A DNA stretch of 20,536 nt from Seison nebaliae (taxonomy: Eukaryota; Rotifera; Pararotatoria; Seisonacea; Seisonidae), in assembly GCA_023231475.1 (NCBI GenBank), contig JALJEE010001687.1, forward strand, positions 1-20,536, read 5' to 3'. Positions 8,942-17,801 of this stretch are shown here, piece by piece (the first letter of the stretch is position 1; each line of letters starts with the position of its first letter). The position numbers and the translations under genes were made by a program. Under the pieces are notes generated by a model. The model made no database searches. It had not been told where the DNA came from and worked only from the letters and a program-made list of their open reading frames with translations.

Positions 8942-10855
8942 ATGAAGATAAAAGAAAGGATGAAATGCTTGCATAAAAAGAAGAGAATTGACAATAATAA
9001 ATTGCATAAAATTGAAGATAATGAACAATTATTTGCAACAGATGATGGAACAAATAAAGATGAGGTTAATAAATTTTTTCCGAAAAACAAAATTAAAGAA
9101 AATGGAGTTTGGATCATATGTAAACTTAATGGAATTCCAATTGTATTCCGTGTATGTACAGGAACATCGAAAACATTTATCACAAACGAATTGGCAAAAC
9201 TCTTAAACTTTAAATTATCTCATTGTGATTATGAAGATATCATTGTTCCTACTGGAATTATCTCGGTAAACAAAGTAGTTAAATTAAAAATGAAATTTGG
9301 GATTGACGTTCTTGAGCATTACCTTCCCGTTGTAAATTATAAGATGCCTTATCAAGTTTTAGGTCTGGATCTTATATCAAAATTGGGATTAATGTTAGAT
9401 TTTTACGAAAAGAAAATATTTAGAAAAAAAAATCGTGAAATTATTGAAATTGGAAGTATGATGGAACTAAATGAATTTATTGATAAAATTGAAAAGAATA
9501 CGCAAAATGAATTGAAGGATTTTCAGAATATTTCCGTTGCAAATCTTTCAGAAGAAACAGTTCTTCACGATCTGACGCCACTGCCAAAAGGAATCATTGT
9601 AACAAATTCTCTCTCAAATGTTCCACAAATCAGAATTAATAAAATTATAAATAATATGTTAAAGGAGAAAATAATAGAGAAAGGTAATAAGGAAGAATTT
9701 CTTTCTCCTCTAATAGTTAAAGAAAATAATGATGGAAAATTAAGAGTATTTGTAGACTATACAAAATTGAATAATCACATATGGAGCCATAACAACGTTA
9801 TTTTAGCCTCAGAAATACAGGATAAAGAATATCAACAATTTTCGGGATCAAAATATTTTTCTACGATTCGCATCTCTGAAGGTCACCAAGTTATAATAAA
9901 GGAAGTACAAAGATTTATAACTACTTTCAAATTTGGATCAGAATATTATCAATTTAGAAAATTACCCTTTGGATTAGAAAGACACAATAGCAAACACCCA
10001 GCGTATTTGAAAGAAGTCTTGTCTACAGTAATCTACAAATTCTGTATGCTGAACGAGAATTGTATTTTCATCTATAGTTCTGAATTAAATGAACATGAAC
10101 AGCATTTATGGAAAATCATCAAACTATTAAATGGAGCAGGTTTGTCTGTTGAGTATGGAAAATGTGAATTTTTTCGGAAAGAAATCTACTACAAAGATCG
10201 AGTTGTCACTGATCGTGGATTGAAAATTTGTCCCAGAATACTTGAAAATATGATAAATCTCACAAACCCATCATCTAAAATTGATATTCAAATCTTGTTA
10301 AATTATTTAGAGAAAGAAGGAAAATTCTTTGAAAATTATTTATATATGAAGAACGAACTTCTGAAATGTCTTAATCAGAATCGTATTGCAACATTTTCTA
10401 TTTTCTCAAAATTGAGAAAAGAGTTGTTGACGAATTCAATTTTGTTTCATTTTAATCCTTCTCGAAAAACTTTTCTCAAAATATTTCAAGAATTCGACAA
10501 AGCGACAAACATTAATATGATAAAAGTAAAATTGGAACAGAAAGATAAATTTGCCAAGACGTTTACAATTGGATATTCTCAAATTGAGCGTGACAATGAA
10601 TTCAAGAAACTCTCCCAACAACGATTTCAGGCGTATTATTGTTTTCGGAAGGCTATTGAACAATTTCAAAACTACTTAAAAGGAAATTTTTTTTGTATTG
10701 TCTGCGAACAAAAGTCTCTGTTCAGTAATCATTGCAACCATTTTTATCGCAAAGGAACCACAGAAAGATATAAAAGGTGGAACGACTTTTTTAGTAGTTA
10801 TAGATTCAAATTTATTGTTGACTCGGAACAAAGGGAAGATTTGAAAGGATATTAA
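8942..10855 (+). CDS. Ty3/gypsy pol-derived protein with degenerate active sites
   Basis: One uninterrupted 637-codon frame with the order protease, reverse transcriptase, RNase H. Protease-like: residues 57-155, ending in the family's VLGLDLISKLG; the catalytic Asp position is Cys72 (CTG). RT-like: RVFVDYTKLN (269-278) is well kept, as are LPFGL (341-345) and a KCEFF-type block (407-411). The first catalytic Asp is replaced (Arg310 in TIRIS), and the Tyr-x-Asp-Asp site reads N371-E-N-C374 or a neighbouring residue set without an Asp pair. RNase H-like: D519 may persist, but the next two acidic positions appear as a Gln/Arg region (about 559-561) and Glu589 (CEQ). No gag, integrase or LTR is seen. 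As a polymerase it should be inactive. The intact length despite this suggests either recent decay by substitution only or a retained non-enzymatic role. Confidence 0.8.
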   Translation: MKIKERMKCLHKKKRIDNNKLHKIEDNEQLFATDDGTNKDEVNKFFPKNKIKENGVWIICKLNGIPIVFRVCTGTSKTFITNELAKLLNFKLSHCDYEDIIVPTGIISVNKVVKLKMKFGIDVLEHYLPVVNYKMPYQVLGLDLISKLGLMLDFYEKKIFRKKNREIIEIGSMMELNEFIDKIEKNTQNELKDFQNISVANLSEETVLHDLTPLPKGIIVTNSLSNVPQIRINKIINNMLKEKIIEKGNKEEFLSPLIVKENNDGKLRVFVDYTKLNNHIWSHNNVILASEIQDKEYQQFSGSKYFSTIRISEGHQVIIKEVQRFITTFKFGSEYYQFRKLPFGLERHNSKHPAYLKEVLSTVIYKFCMLNENCIFIYSSELNEHEQHLWKIIKLLNGAGLSVEYGKCEFFRKEIYYKDRVVTDRGLKICPRILENMINLTNPSSKIDIQILLNYLEKEGKFFENYLYMKNELLKCLNQNRIATFSIFSKLRKELLTNSILFHFNPSRKTFLKIFQEFDKATNINMIKVKLEQKDKFAKTFTIGYSQIERDNEFKKLSQQRFQAYYCFRKAIEQFQNYLKGNFFCIVCEQKSLFSNHCNHFYRKGTTERYKRWNDFFSSYRFKFIVDSEQREDLKGY

Positions 10856-10890
10856 TACTTGTTACAATGTTTATGAAACTTTATCTTATC

Positions 10891-11048
10891 AAATAAATAC
10901 TTTATCTGGCACAAGGAAATAATCAAATGATCAGATTTAGTTATTCAGGTGGCAGTTAATTTTATGATACGAAGAAGAAAATGATCTTTGCAAACCAAGA
11001 TATTTTTTCTCGATGTTGTAATAACTTTTCTGTAAAATTTAGCTCTTA
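10891..11048 (+). repeat. Diverged direct repeat, copy 2
   Basis: Counterpart of 7112-7281, starting 36 bp after the stop of the pol-derived frame. It may be a leftover of the retroelement's 3' flank or of another repeat that inserted next to both genes. Confidence 0.5.
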
Positions 11049-11079
11049 CTACGCCGACTATGTACAACAAGTAATAATA

Positions 11080-11102
11080 TATACTATATATTATATAGTA
11101 TA
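11080..11102. repeat. AT-rich perfect inverted repeat
   Basis: Arms of 11 bp (TATACTATATA and its complement) surround a single T. It lies between the pol-derived frame and its decayed relative and could form a cruciform; no function can be assigned. Confidence 0.7.
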
Positions 11103-11107
11103 GTAAA

Positions 11108-11545
11108 TAAGAATTGTATTTTCATTTATAGTTCTGAATTAAATGAACATCAACAACATTTGCCGATAATCATTAAAGTAAAAAAGTCGCAGCTGATTTT
11201 TTGCATAGGGTTGTTACATTATTTTTCACACCTCTCTAATTTTTTTCAACTAGTTTGCGAAGTTGTAACATGGGTACTTCCCTTGTTAGAATACAACCCA
11301 TCGTATAACCAATATGTTATAAAAGTAAAATTATAACAGGAAGATAAATTTTCCAAAACGTTCAAAATTGGATATTTTCAGATTGATTATGACTTTGAAA
11401 CCATAAAATATCTAAGCAACGGTTCAAGGCGCTTGTTTTCGGAAGAAAATCGAACAATTTGAAAATTATTTAAAAGGAAATTTTTTTAATATCGTTTGTA
11501 GACTAAAATCTTTGTTCAGTGATCATTCCAATAATTATTACTGTC
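11108..11545 (+). pseudogene. Decayed partial copy of the pol-derived gene
   Basis: Two segments match the upstream gene. 11108-11180 corresponds to about 10054-10126 and still encodes CIFIYSSELNEH. 11311-11545 corresponds to about 10513-10745 (RNase H-like part) and carries stops and small indels. The intervening part of the gene (about 10130-10510) is missing and replaced by about 130 bp of unrelated sequence. The shared NC-IFIYSS block shows that the loss of the Asp pair preceded the split of the two copies. This copy is clearly dead. Confidence 0.8.
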
Positions 11546-12001
11546 AAATTTAATTCATTTTATTACGTTTATTTCGTTAAGATTTATTTCGTGGTAATAG
11601 TAACAATATGGTTTTATAATCTGAATCAGTTTCATACAAATGAAAACCATTCTATATTAGAAATTTAATTTATACAGCAATATTTAAGAATTGTCTTTTA
11701 GAAGTAGTTCAACGAAGTTCAATGGTATTAACAACCATTAACGTTATTTGCGGTGAAGGTTAGAATAATTAATTCATGATTTTTTCAGTCCCTAAGCTAA
11801 TGTGGAAGTGGAATACGTGAAACTTACGAAAGTTCTAGAAATGAGTTCAATAGTAAAATAAAAAATACCAAGAACATTCCTCCAAGTAGACAATAACTTG
11901 TTTTTATAAATTAATCCATATTTTTTATCATTATTTCTTATTATGTACTTCTTTAGTTTACTACTTTACTAAGCTCAATAAACAACGGATTGAAATAAGG
12001 A
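11546..12001. other. Intergenic stretch
   Basis: No gene, RNA or repeat that I can support. It holds the 5' flank of the CCDC50-like gene. Confidence 0.45.
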
Positions 12002-12481
12002 ATGACGTCACAAAATTTGGATAATAAGAGTAAAAATATTGAAAATCGTTAGAATTATTTTCACTGGTTCAAATTCTTTTAATTGTCTCAATTATCAGTT
12101 GTGGAATTTTGGAATATCCATGCCGATTCGGCAATTGCATATAAACTACAAAATGAAGAATGTTTTTTTTTAATTTTCTTTCTATCTTCAACATTTCCTT
12201 TAGTCGATAAACATTTCAAAAATAACAAATATCAAAGAAAAATAGTAAAGAACGATAAGAACGTTGCAATAAAAGTCGAACGAGACGTTCATCAGAAAGA
12301 ACGACAAATTCTTAATAAAGAAACTTCTCGGAAACGACTCCAGTTATTTTTATTCTCCTTTTTCTTTATCAGTTTTTATTTGAAATTTTGAAGAGAATTG
12401 AGAGACAATCAAGTGGCGGAACAAATGCAAAATGAAGAAATGAGAAAATTTATGAAAGGAAAGAATAAAAGAAAATTTTAA
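12002..12481 (+). CDS. CCDC50: CCDC50-like coiled-coil protein, four small exons
   Basis: Exons 12002-12047, 12099-12161, 12204-12342 and 12394-12481 join exactly to 111 codons plus stop; introns are 51 nt (GTTAGA), 42 nt (GTTTTT) and 51 nt (GTTATT). The protein aligns by eye with the conserved N-terminal part of CCDC50 (Ymer), a ubiquitin-binding adaptor of EGF-receptor and NF-kB signalling in vertebrates. Matching features: an A-x-x-LQ-x-EE motif (AYKLQNEEF), then KYQRKIVKND and VERDVHQKERQ, then RLQELRDNQVAEQMQNEE and a basic end KGKNKRKF. It is nearly all helical and charged. It is much shorter than the 306-residue human form, lacking its C-terminal half. AATAAA at 12540-12545 follows the stop by 58 bp. 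Tail-to-tail with the next gene. Confidence 0.77.
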
Positions 12482-12664
12482 ATAAGAAATGATGAAAATA
12501 ACATAAATTTATTCAGAACGAGAAAAAGTGTATTAGTTGAATAAAAAGTGATAGTAAGAGTAGTTTAATGTAATTAGTTAATGTAATCTTTTCAGATCTT
12601 CTCTGATTGATTGAAATATGAAATGAGTTCATAGAAAATACATGAAAAAATGTGAAGAGGAAAA

Positions 12665-14150
12665 TTATTTCTCGGTAAGATGAATGATAGATCGATTGGG
12701 AATATTATATTTCTCCAACGTGTCCTTCAATGTTGAATGGATACGAAATGAGAGATCGTCGAACGTTGGAAGAGCTTCATATGATTTCTGATTAAGTTGA
12801 CTATTATCATCACTTTTTTCCTGGTCACTTTTGCTCACAACTTCTTTCTTTTTCGATTTATTTCGATTTCGTCCGTTCACGAGTGATTTTTCCAAACTTT
12901 CGTTGTCATTCTCTTTTGATTTCTTTACGGAATCTTTCACATAAAATAATTTTTGACCGACTATTCCAATACCAGATATCTTGTGGATAACGTACCATAA
13001 ATTTCCGATAGAAATTGTTCCTTGTCCAGGAAATTGAATGATGTGTTGCGACTCTTTAGGAAGATAAAGTTTCAAAATGAATGAATCTTTTATTCTTTGT
13101 TCGTTGTGTTTAAAGTCCACCCGATATCTGTTCAACAATTCATTCATCTTCGACGTCACTTTTGCAACAGCTCGCTGATTTCCTACACGACTATATTTCT
13201 GTGAAGATGATCCATGTTCTTCCATTAGATCTTTCCGTTTTTGTCTTCTAATACGATTTGCTCCATAATCTTGAGTTATTCTTCTCACTAAAAAATAATT
13301 AGAATTTAAAAATTTTAATTTTTACCAACATTCTTCCTCGATCGAATCGACATCATAAGAATGAGTTCTATCGATCCAACGCAATTTAATATCCGTCCTC
13401 CAAAATCGTTGATCCAGAACGGCAATTAATGGAAAGTCTTTGAATTTCGAATGATAATAATTCTTGAATGTAATCGCTTCTTCCATCTTACTCGAATACT
13501 AATTAAGAAAGAATGAATGATGGAAATAAAATGGAAATGAAACTTGAAGAAATAAAAATTTGTTAGCGACTATTCTCTTAATGGATGATTTCGACCAAAT
13601 ATCACGATTGATTGTATGAGAAGTGAATGTTTCATCTAAAATATTCACAATCAAATACTTTCCACAAATACCGGAAAAATCAGCTGCCTATAGAATGATA
13701 AATATAATTTAAATGGTAAATAAATTTGAAATTTTTCAATTTGAAAACTTGTTCAAATGTTCCATTAAATATGATGTCTAATGGTGCACGATACAAATCG
13801 TTCAATCGAGTTTCTCCTAATATGAAAAATATTAAAAAAAAATAATGAAGAAAATGGAACCGGAATCGAATGGTGGAGGAACAGGATCAGCCGGCTTATC
13901 TGTCAACTGTTTGTGAACTATTTGGTCTTGACTTCTATCTATAGGCGGTCGAATTGGTATTGTTCGTCCATCATTCTCAAAATAATCATTTACTGCCATA
14001 CTAATATCGTAAGCGTTCCGATGTAGATAGGCGTGAGATTTTTGACGATTTTCTTCATCTTTAAAAAATTAAAAATTAAAAATTTACAAATTGAAATTAA
14101 CTGGTCGATTCCATAAAATTATCAATGAGAAAGTTATAATCATATGACAT
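12665..14150 (-). CDS. UBXN7: UBXN7-like p97/VCP adaptor (UBA-UAS-UBX), six exons
   Basis: Exons on the minus strand are 14150-14102, 14058-13861, 13816-13749, 13687-13544, 13498-13330 and 13287-12665, giving 416 residues; introns are 42-61 nt and all begin GTT. UBXN7 links p97 to cullin-RING ligase substrates. Residues about 1-48 resemble a UBA domain (DISMAVNDYFEND). Residues about 86-213 are a UAS thioredoxin-like domain (LNDLYRAPLDIIFNGTFEQA, NRDIWS, FKDFPLIAVLDQR). Residues about 278-416 look like a UBX fold (FILKLYLP...RIHSTLKDTLEKYNI). The UBX part has a Lys/Ser/Asn-rich insertion of about 50 residues (328-380), and the usual Phe-Pro-Arg p97-contact loop appears as Leu-Pro-Thr. The human protein is 489 residues and has an additional UIM that I do not see here. 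Confidence 0.85.
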
Positions 14151-14271
14151 TCTTTAAGATGAAATTAACTAGATGAAGTAGATTAATTCCAGACGGTTGT
14201 TAATGGAATTAAAATTTAAAATAAAAAAAAAGTCTGAGAAAGAAAAGAGAAATTTGAATTAGGATAATAAA

Positions 14272-15067
14272 TTATTTTTGGAAATATAAAATATTTCGAT
14301 CAAATCCTTTCGATGTCATCGAATTATCATGTAGTTCATGATATTGATGAAATCCGATTTTATCAATAAGAATTTCACTAAAATTCTCCGTTAGTAAAGT
14401 TATATGATTATCATAATTATTCCGTATATGATGAGAGAGATTCTTTCGTTTTGCATAAGTCGAATAATTTTGCGGTTCGAAAATGAAAATTCCTTGTGGA
14501 TTTAAATGATCATAAATTATTTTAAATAATTTTAAAATGCCATCATCGCCATGATTCAGATGAATCCATTTGGAGACGGAAAATAATGTGATAACATCAA
14601 ATTTCCTTTCCATCAAATTATCATCCATTATATCTTTCTAAATTAAAAATTATTAAATTAAATAATAAAAATGGAACTTGTACAATGATACAATTGCGAA
14701 ATGATTCATTTAATCGATTATCCATTGATTTCTCCAAATATTTTTTTGATTTCTTCCTCAAATTACTAATCGCAATTTTCACCAATATTTCATCAATATC
14801 TATTGCTAACGTGGAATCTGGTAAGAAGTTGACGAGTATTTGAAATGTGAATGTACCGTCATTACATCCGATATCGAGCCAATGTTTGCCGCGGAAGAAA
14901 TTTCCATTCAAAAATTTGAGTCTTTCGTCCTCCTCATAATTATTCTTATCGTTGCCTCGTTTCTTATAATAATTCAGATAATTTCCATGAATGAATGATT
15001 TTTTCATGGACTTTCCTTTCAAATTTTCTTTTCGGTCATCCTCCAATCGGATACGCAAACGATTCAT
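14272..15067 (-). CDS. MEPCE: 7SK snRNA methylphosphate capping enzyme-like (Bin3/MEPCE), two exons
   Basis: Exons 15067-14678 and 14637-14272 join in phase 0 to 251 residues. The 40-nt intron uses GTTCCA; an alternative GTACAA donor six bases earlier is also in frame. This family uses S-adenosylmethionine to methylate the gamma-phosphate at the 5' end of 7SK RNA. Visible motifs: HGNYLNYY (28-35), the SAM-binding loop LDIGCNDG (64-71), an acidic ribose-binding turn at AIDID (88-92), SVSKWIHLNHGDDG (150-163) and the family signature IFEPQNYSTYAKRK, ending in SKGFDRNILYF. These fit MEPCE better than BCDIN3D. It is only the catalytic core; the long disordered N-terminus of the human enzyme is absent. 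Confidence 0.88.
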
Positions 15068-15189
15068 TGGAAATGGAATTACGAACGGAAAATATCGATT
15101 TTTTCTTCAATTCAAAAACAAATCATCACAACTGACAAAAAAAAAATAAAGAGAAATTAATTAATTAATTATTTGAAAGAGAATGATGA

Positions 15190-15195
15190 TTTATT
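15190..15195 (-). terminator. Polyadenylation signal of PSMA4
   Basis: AATAAA on the minus strand, 75 bp past the PSMA4 stop and 123 bp before the MEPCE-like start codon. If used, it implies separate mRNA ends for the two genes. Confidence 0.5.
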
Positions 15196-15269
15196 GAAAG
15201 ACTTCCTCCACTCGCTCACGTAGAAATCATTCCTACAAAAATTATCGTTCGAAAATACTCGGGAGAATT

Positions 15270-16028
15270 TTAAGTATCCTTCTTTTTTTGTCGTTCCTCC
15301 TCCATCGCTTCATCGATAAGCTTTTGAATAATTTTATTATCCAAAATTTCAATTTTTGTTTTATTTCCATTTCGAGTGAGTGTGGCCACTTCCACTTTCT
15401 CCGCCGTCAATTTCGCTGTGTCAAGTGATTTGCACAAAACACGAACAGCCAATGGAAGTGCTTCCGATAATTTCATTCCCTTCTCCATATTATATTCCTG
15501 TTTCAAGATTGAGATTGCTGTCGAATTGTTGTTTCCGATATATGTCGCTTTCCATCCACCATAATTCCCACTTGGATCACTCTGATATAATTGGAAGCCA
15601 TGATGACGATCCCATCCCATGTATAGAAGTGAAACGCCAAATGGACGCAATCCTCCGATTTGTGTGTAGAATTGTTTCTTGTCACACAATGTAGATACTA
15701 AATATTCACAAGGAACTTCTTCCTGATAATTATATTTGTATCTTTGAGCGATCAATCTCAACTCATCGATTAAAACATTCGCATCAGCTGTAATTCCAGC
15801 TACTGAACAACACATGTCATTGTTCAACTCATAAATCTTCTCTGATGCCGTCACATTATCGAGTAACTTATTCGTATTCATCTTCTCCGTAGCCAGAATG
15901 ACACCGTCTTCTGCCAAAATACCGAGACAGGCACCGGCATGAGAAATCGCTTCCAATGCATACTCGACTTGATAGAGACGTCCCTCAGGAGAGAAGATGG
16001 TCGTCTTCGTGTCATAACGTCGGGACAT
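15270..16028 (-). CDS. PSMA4: 20S proteasome subunit alpha type-4
   Basis: A single-exon gene of 252 residues, about ten fewer than human PSMA4 (261) because of a shorter acidic/basic tail. It forms part of the heptameric alpha ring that gates the 20S core. The N-terminal alpha-subunit signature is present ([20 protein letters not shown], residues 3-22), followed by [20 protein letters not shown] and [13 protein letters not shown], then [21 protein letters not shown], all characteristic of this subunit. Alpha subunits have no catalytic Thr. The start ATG lies directly before SRRYD, as in the family. The tail is EEERQKKKD. It is the most upstream of three co-oriented genes (PSMA4, MEPCE-like, UBXN7-like). 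High confidence. Confidence 0.97.
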   Translation of the reverse strand: MSRRYDTKTTIFSPEGRLYQVEYALEAISHAGACLGILAEDGVILATEKMNTNKLLDNVTASEKIYELNNDMCCSVAGITADANVLIDELRLIAQRYKYNYQEEVPCEYLVSTLCDKKQFYTQIGGLRPFGVSLLYMGWDRHHGFQLYQSDPSGNYGGWKATYIGNNNSTAISILKQEYNMEKGMKLSEALPLAVRVLCKSLDTAKLTAEKVEVATLTRNGNKTKIEILDNKIIQKLIDEAMEEERQKKKDT

Positions 16029-16481
16029 TTTTCTTTGAATAAGAGAATAAAACTTTTTGAAATCTGAACAAATAGAATAGAAAAAGATTTACAAAAGAGT
16101 CATATGAGACAGTGAATGTCAATTTCTCAAAAATTAATCTGCAAAGAAAAGAATTCGTTCAGAACATTCTACGAACTTCTTTACATGGAATGTCCAATCG
16201 ACATTAAAATAACATAAATTGGTAATTCAATTTTAAATAATCCAGTCAACGCACACAAATTATCTCTAATTTCCATTTTTCTTTTTCTCTAATTTTTGGC
16301 TTAACTTCAACAAATTCTTTTTACACATACTTCTCTTCATAAAAAATTCTGTGAGAGAAAAGCTTTCGACACTTTTCCAAATATGCACTTTGATATATTA
16401 ACACTAACTGTTTTTAATTAATTAATAATTTGATTTTTATTTTAATTTTAAGCTTAACATTCAAATTTTTTTTAAAAAATT
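16029..16481. other. Intergenic stretch between LYAR and PSMA4
   Basis: No frame or repeat that I can support. It carries the 5' flank of PSMA4 (minus strand) and the 3' flank of LYAR. Confidence 0.5.
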
Positions 16482-17555
16482 TTATTTCAATAATATTTTA
16501 TCTGTATTTTTATCATGCTTAATTTCCGAATTTTCATTTAATGATTCCAATATGTCATTTTTCATTTCAGTTGATGATGGCACTAAAAAATCACTCAATG
16601 CTTTGTTCTTCTTCCATGCCGTTATCATCTAAAAGAGAAATGGATTAAGATTAGAAGAAAGCAAATTAACATTTGAGGTAAGTTTGTCTAATTTCAATTC
16701 TTTAAATTTATAAAGCTTCATGTACTTTTCAATCGTCTCTTCATAGTCCACATAGATATCTGTATCAGGTTCGTCTAATTTCCGTTTCCGATTCTCTTTT
16801 GGCAGTTCGAATTCATTTTCTTTTTTCGGCAAATCGGTCGACTGAGGTTCTTTTTTCGAAATATCTGTCGACTCAATTTCTTTTTTCGATGAATCGATCG
16901 ATTCAGTTTCCATTTCGGATGAATCAATCGACTCAACTTCTTTTCCTGAACTTTCTGTCGATTTAGTAGAGAAATCGATCAATTCACTTTCTTTTTTCGA
17001 TGATTCCATCGATTCACTTTCCTTTTTCGAGGAATCCTTTAATTCAGTTTTGTTTTCCGATAATTCGATCGACTCACTTTCATTTTTCGAAGAATCGATC
17101 GACTCACTTTCCTTTTCTAATGATTCGATTGACTCACTGACCTTTTTCGATGATTCGATCGGTTCAATTTCCTTTTTCGAAAAGTTGATTGATTTAGTTT
17201 CCTTTTTGAACGAATGAACCGATTCAGTTTTTTTAGGCTGTTCTATTTTTGATCTACCGTCTAATAAATTTTCAACACTTTTTGATTGAAAAAGTGGCGA
17301 TTTTCGTTGGGAAAGTGAAACTTTTTTTTTATTCTTTCCATATTTGTCTTGTTCACTAATACACTGTGTATGTGAAACGAATGTATTTAAACTGAAAAGA
17401 ATTTAGAGGTAAAAAGAGAAAAAAGAATACTCAAAAGTTTGACAACAGTCGATGCACGAAATTTCAGCGTTTTTACATTGACCAAAAGTGACATGATTCT
17501 GTACTTTTGATTTCTTCAATGTATCATTGCAATTTCCACACGTGAAGGAAACCAT
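16482..17555 (-). CDS. LYAR: LYAR zinc-finger nucleolar protein, three exons
   Basis: Exons 17555-17431, 17391-16671 and 16628-16482 join to 330 residues; introns are 39 nt (GTATTC...TTCAG) and 42 nt (GTTAAT...TTTAG). LYAR acts in nucleolar pre-rRNA processing and gene regulation. Two LYAR-type fingers are visible: C6, C9, H21, C27 and C34, C37, H49, C52, followed by ISEQDKYGKN as in the vertebrate protein. The first finger has two extra residues before its last Cys. The middle (about residues 110-245) is built from imperfect 10-residue Ser/Glu/Lys repeats. The conserved C-terminal region is recognisable around YEETIEKYMKLYKFKELKLDKL, although shorter. AATAAA overlaps the stop codon. Human LYAR is 379 residues. 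Confidence 0.87.
16850..17215 (-). repeat. Imperfect 30-bp tandem repeats inside LYAR
   Basis: Units of about 30 nt encode decapeptides close to S-K-K-E-x-E-S-I-D-S. About a dozen degenerate copies run through the middle of the second exon, all in frame. Repeat number probably varies between individuals or species; that is inference. Confidence 0.8.
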
Positions 17556-17801
17556 ACCGTTTTATTCTCTAAACTGATAATTAGGCTAAATATTTAAATT
17601 GTTGTGAAGCGCAAATAATTTTGATGTTAACCAATTATTTAATGATATAACAAAGCGAGAATTTCCTCATAGTAATGTCTGTTGTCATAGTAACGGTAAT
17701 AAACAGAATTATGACCATTGTCATTCATAGCTATACAAATTAGACTTGAGGAAAGAAGAAAATCGAAAAAGCTAATAAAATATTAATAAGAAGAAATCGT
17801 T
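17556..17801. promoter_or_regulatory. Shared divergent promoter region of LYAR and IQCE
   Basis: 246 bp separate the two start codons, so the genes, read in opposite directions, must share or abut their promoters. No clear TATA box is seen. The stretch contains the X-box-like site listed separately and a repeated TCATAGTAA (about 17667 and 17685). Confidence 0.55.
17681..17694 (+). promoter_or_regulatory. Candidate RFX-factor X-box upstream of IQCE
   Basis: GTTGTCATAGTAAC fits the ciliary X-box consensus RTHNYYWTRRNRAC at all fourteen positions and lies 107 bp before the IQCE start codon, within the usual distance for RFX-controlled cilium genes. The match is seen directly; binding is inferred. 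Confidence 0.55.

Noticed and set aside
12004-12011. TGACGTCA-like CRE site at the CCDC50-like start
   Set aside because: It lies within the first codons of the coding exon and is most simply explained as coding sequence.
14678-14683. GTACAA as the donor site of the MEPCE-like intron
   Set aside because: In frame and possible, but the GTTCCA donor six bases later matches the GTT pattern and the same hexamer used in UBXN7; kept as the alternative.
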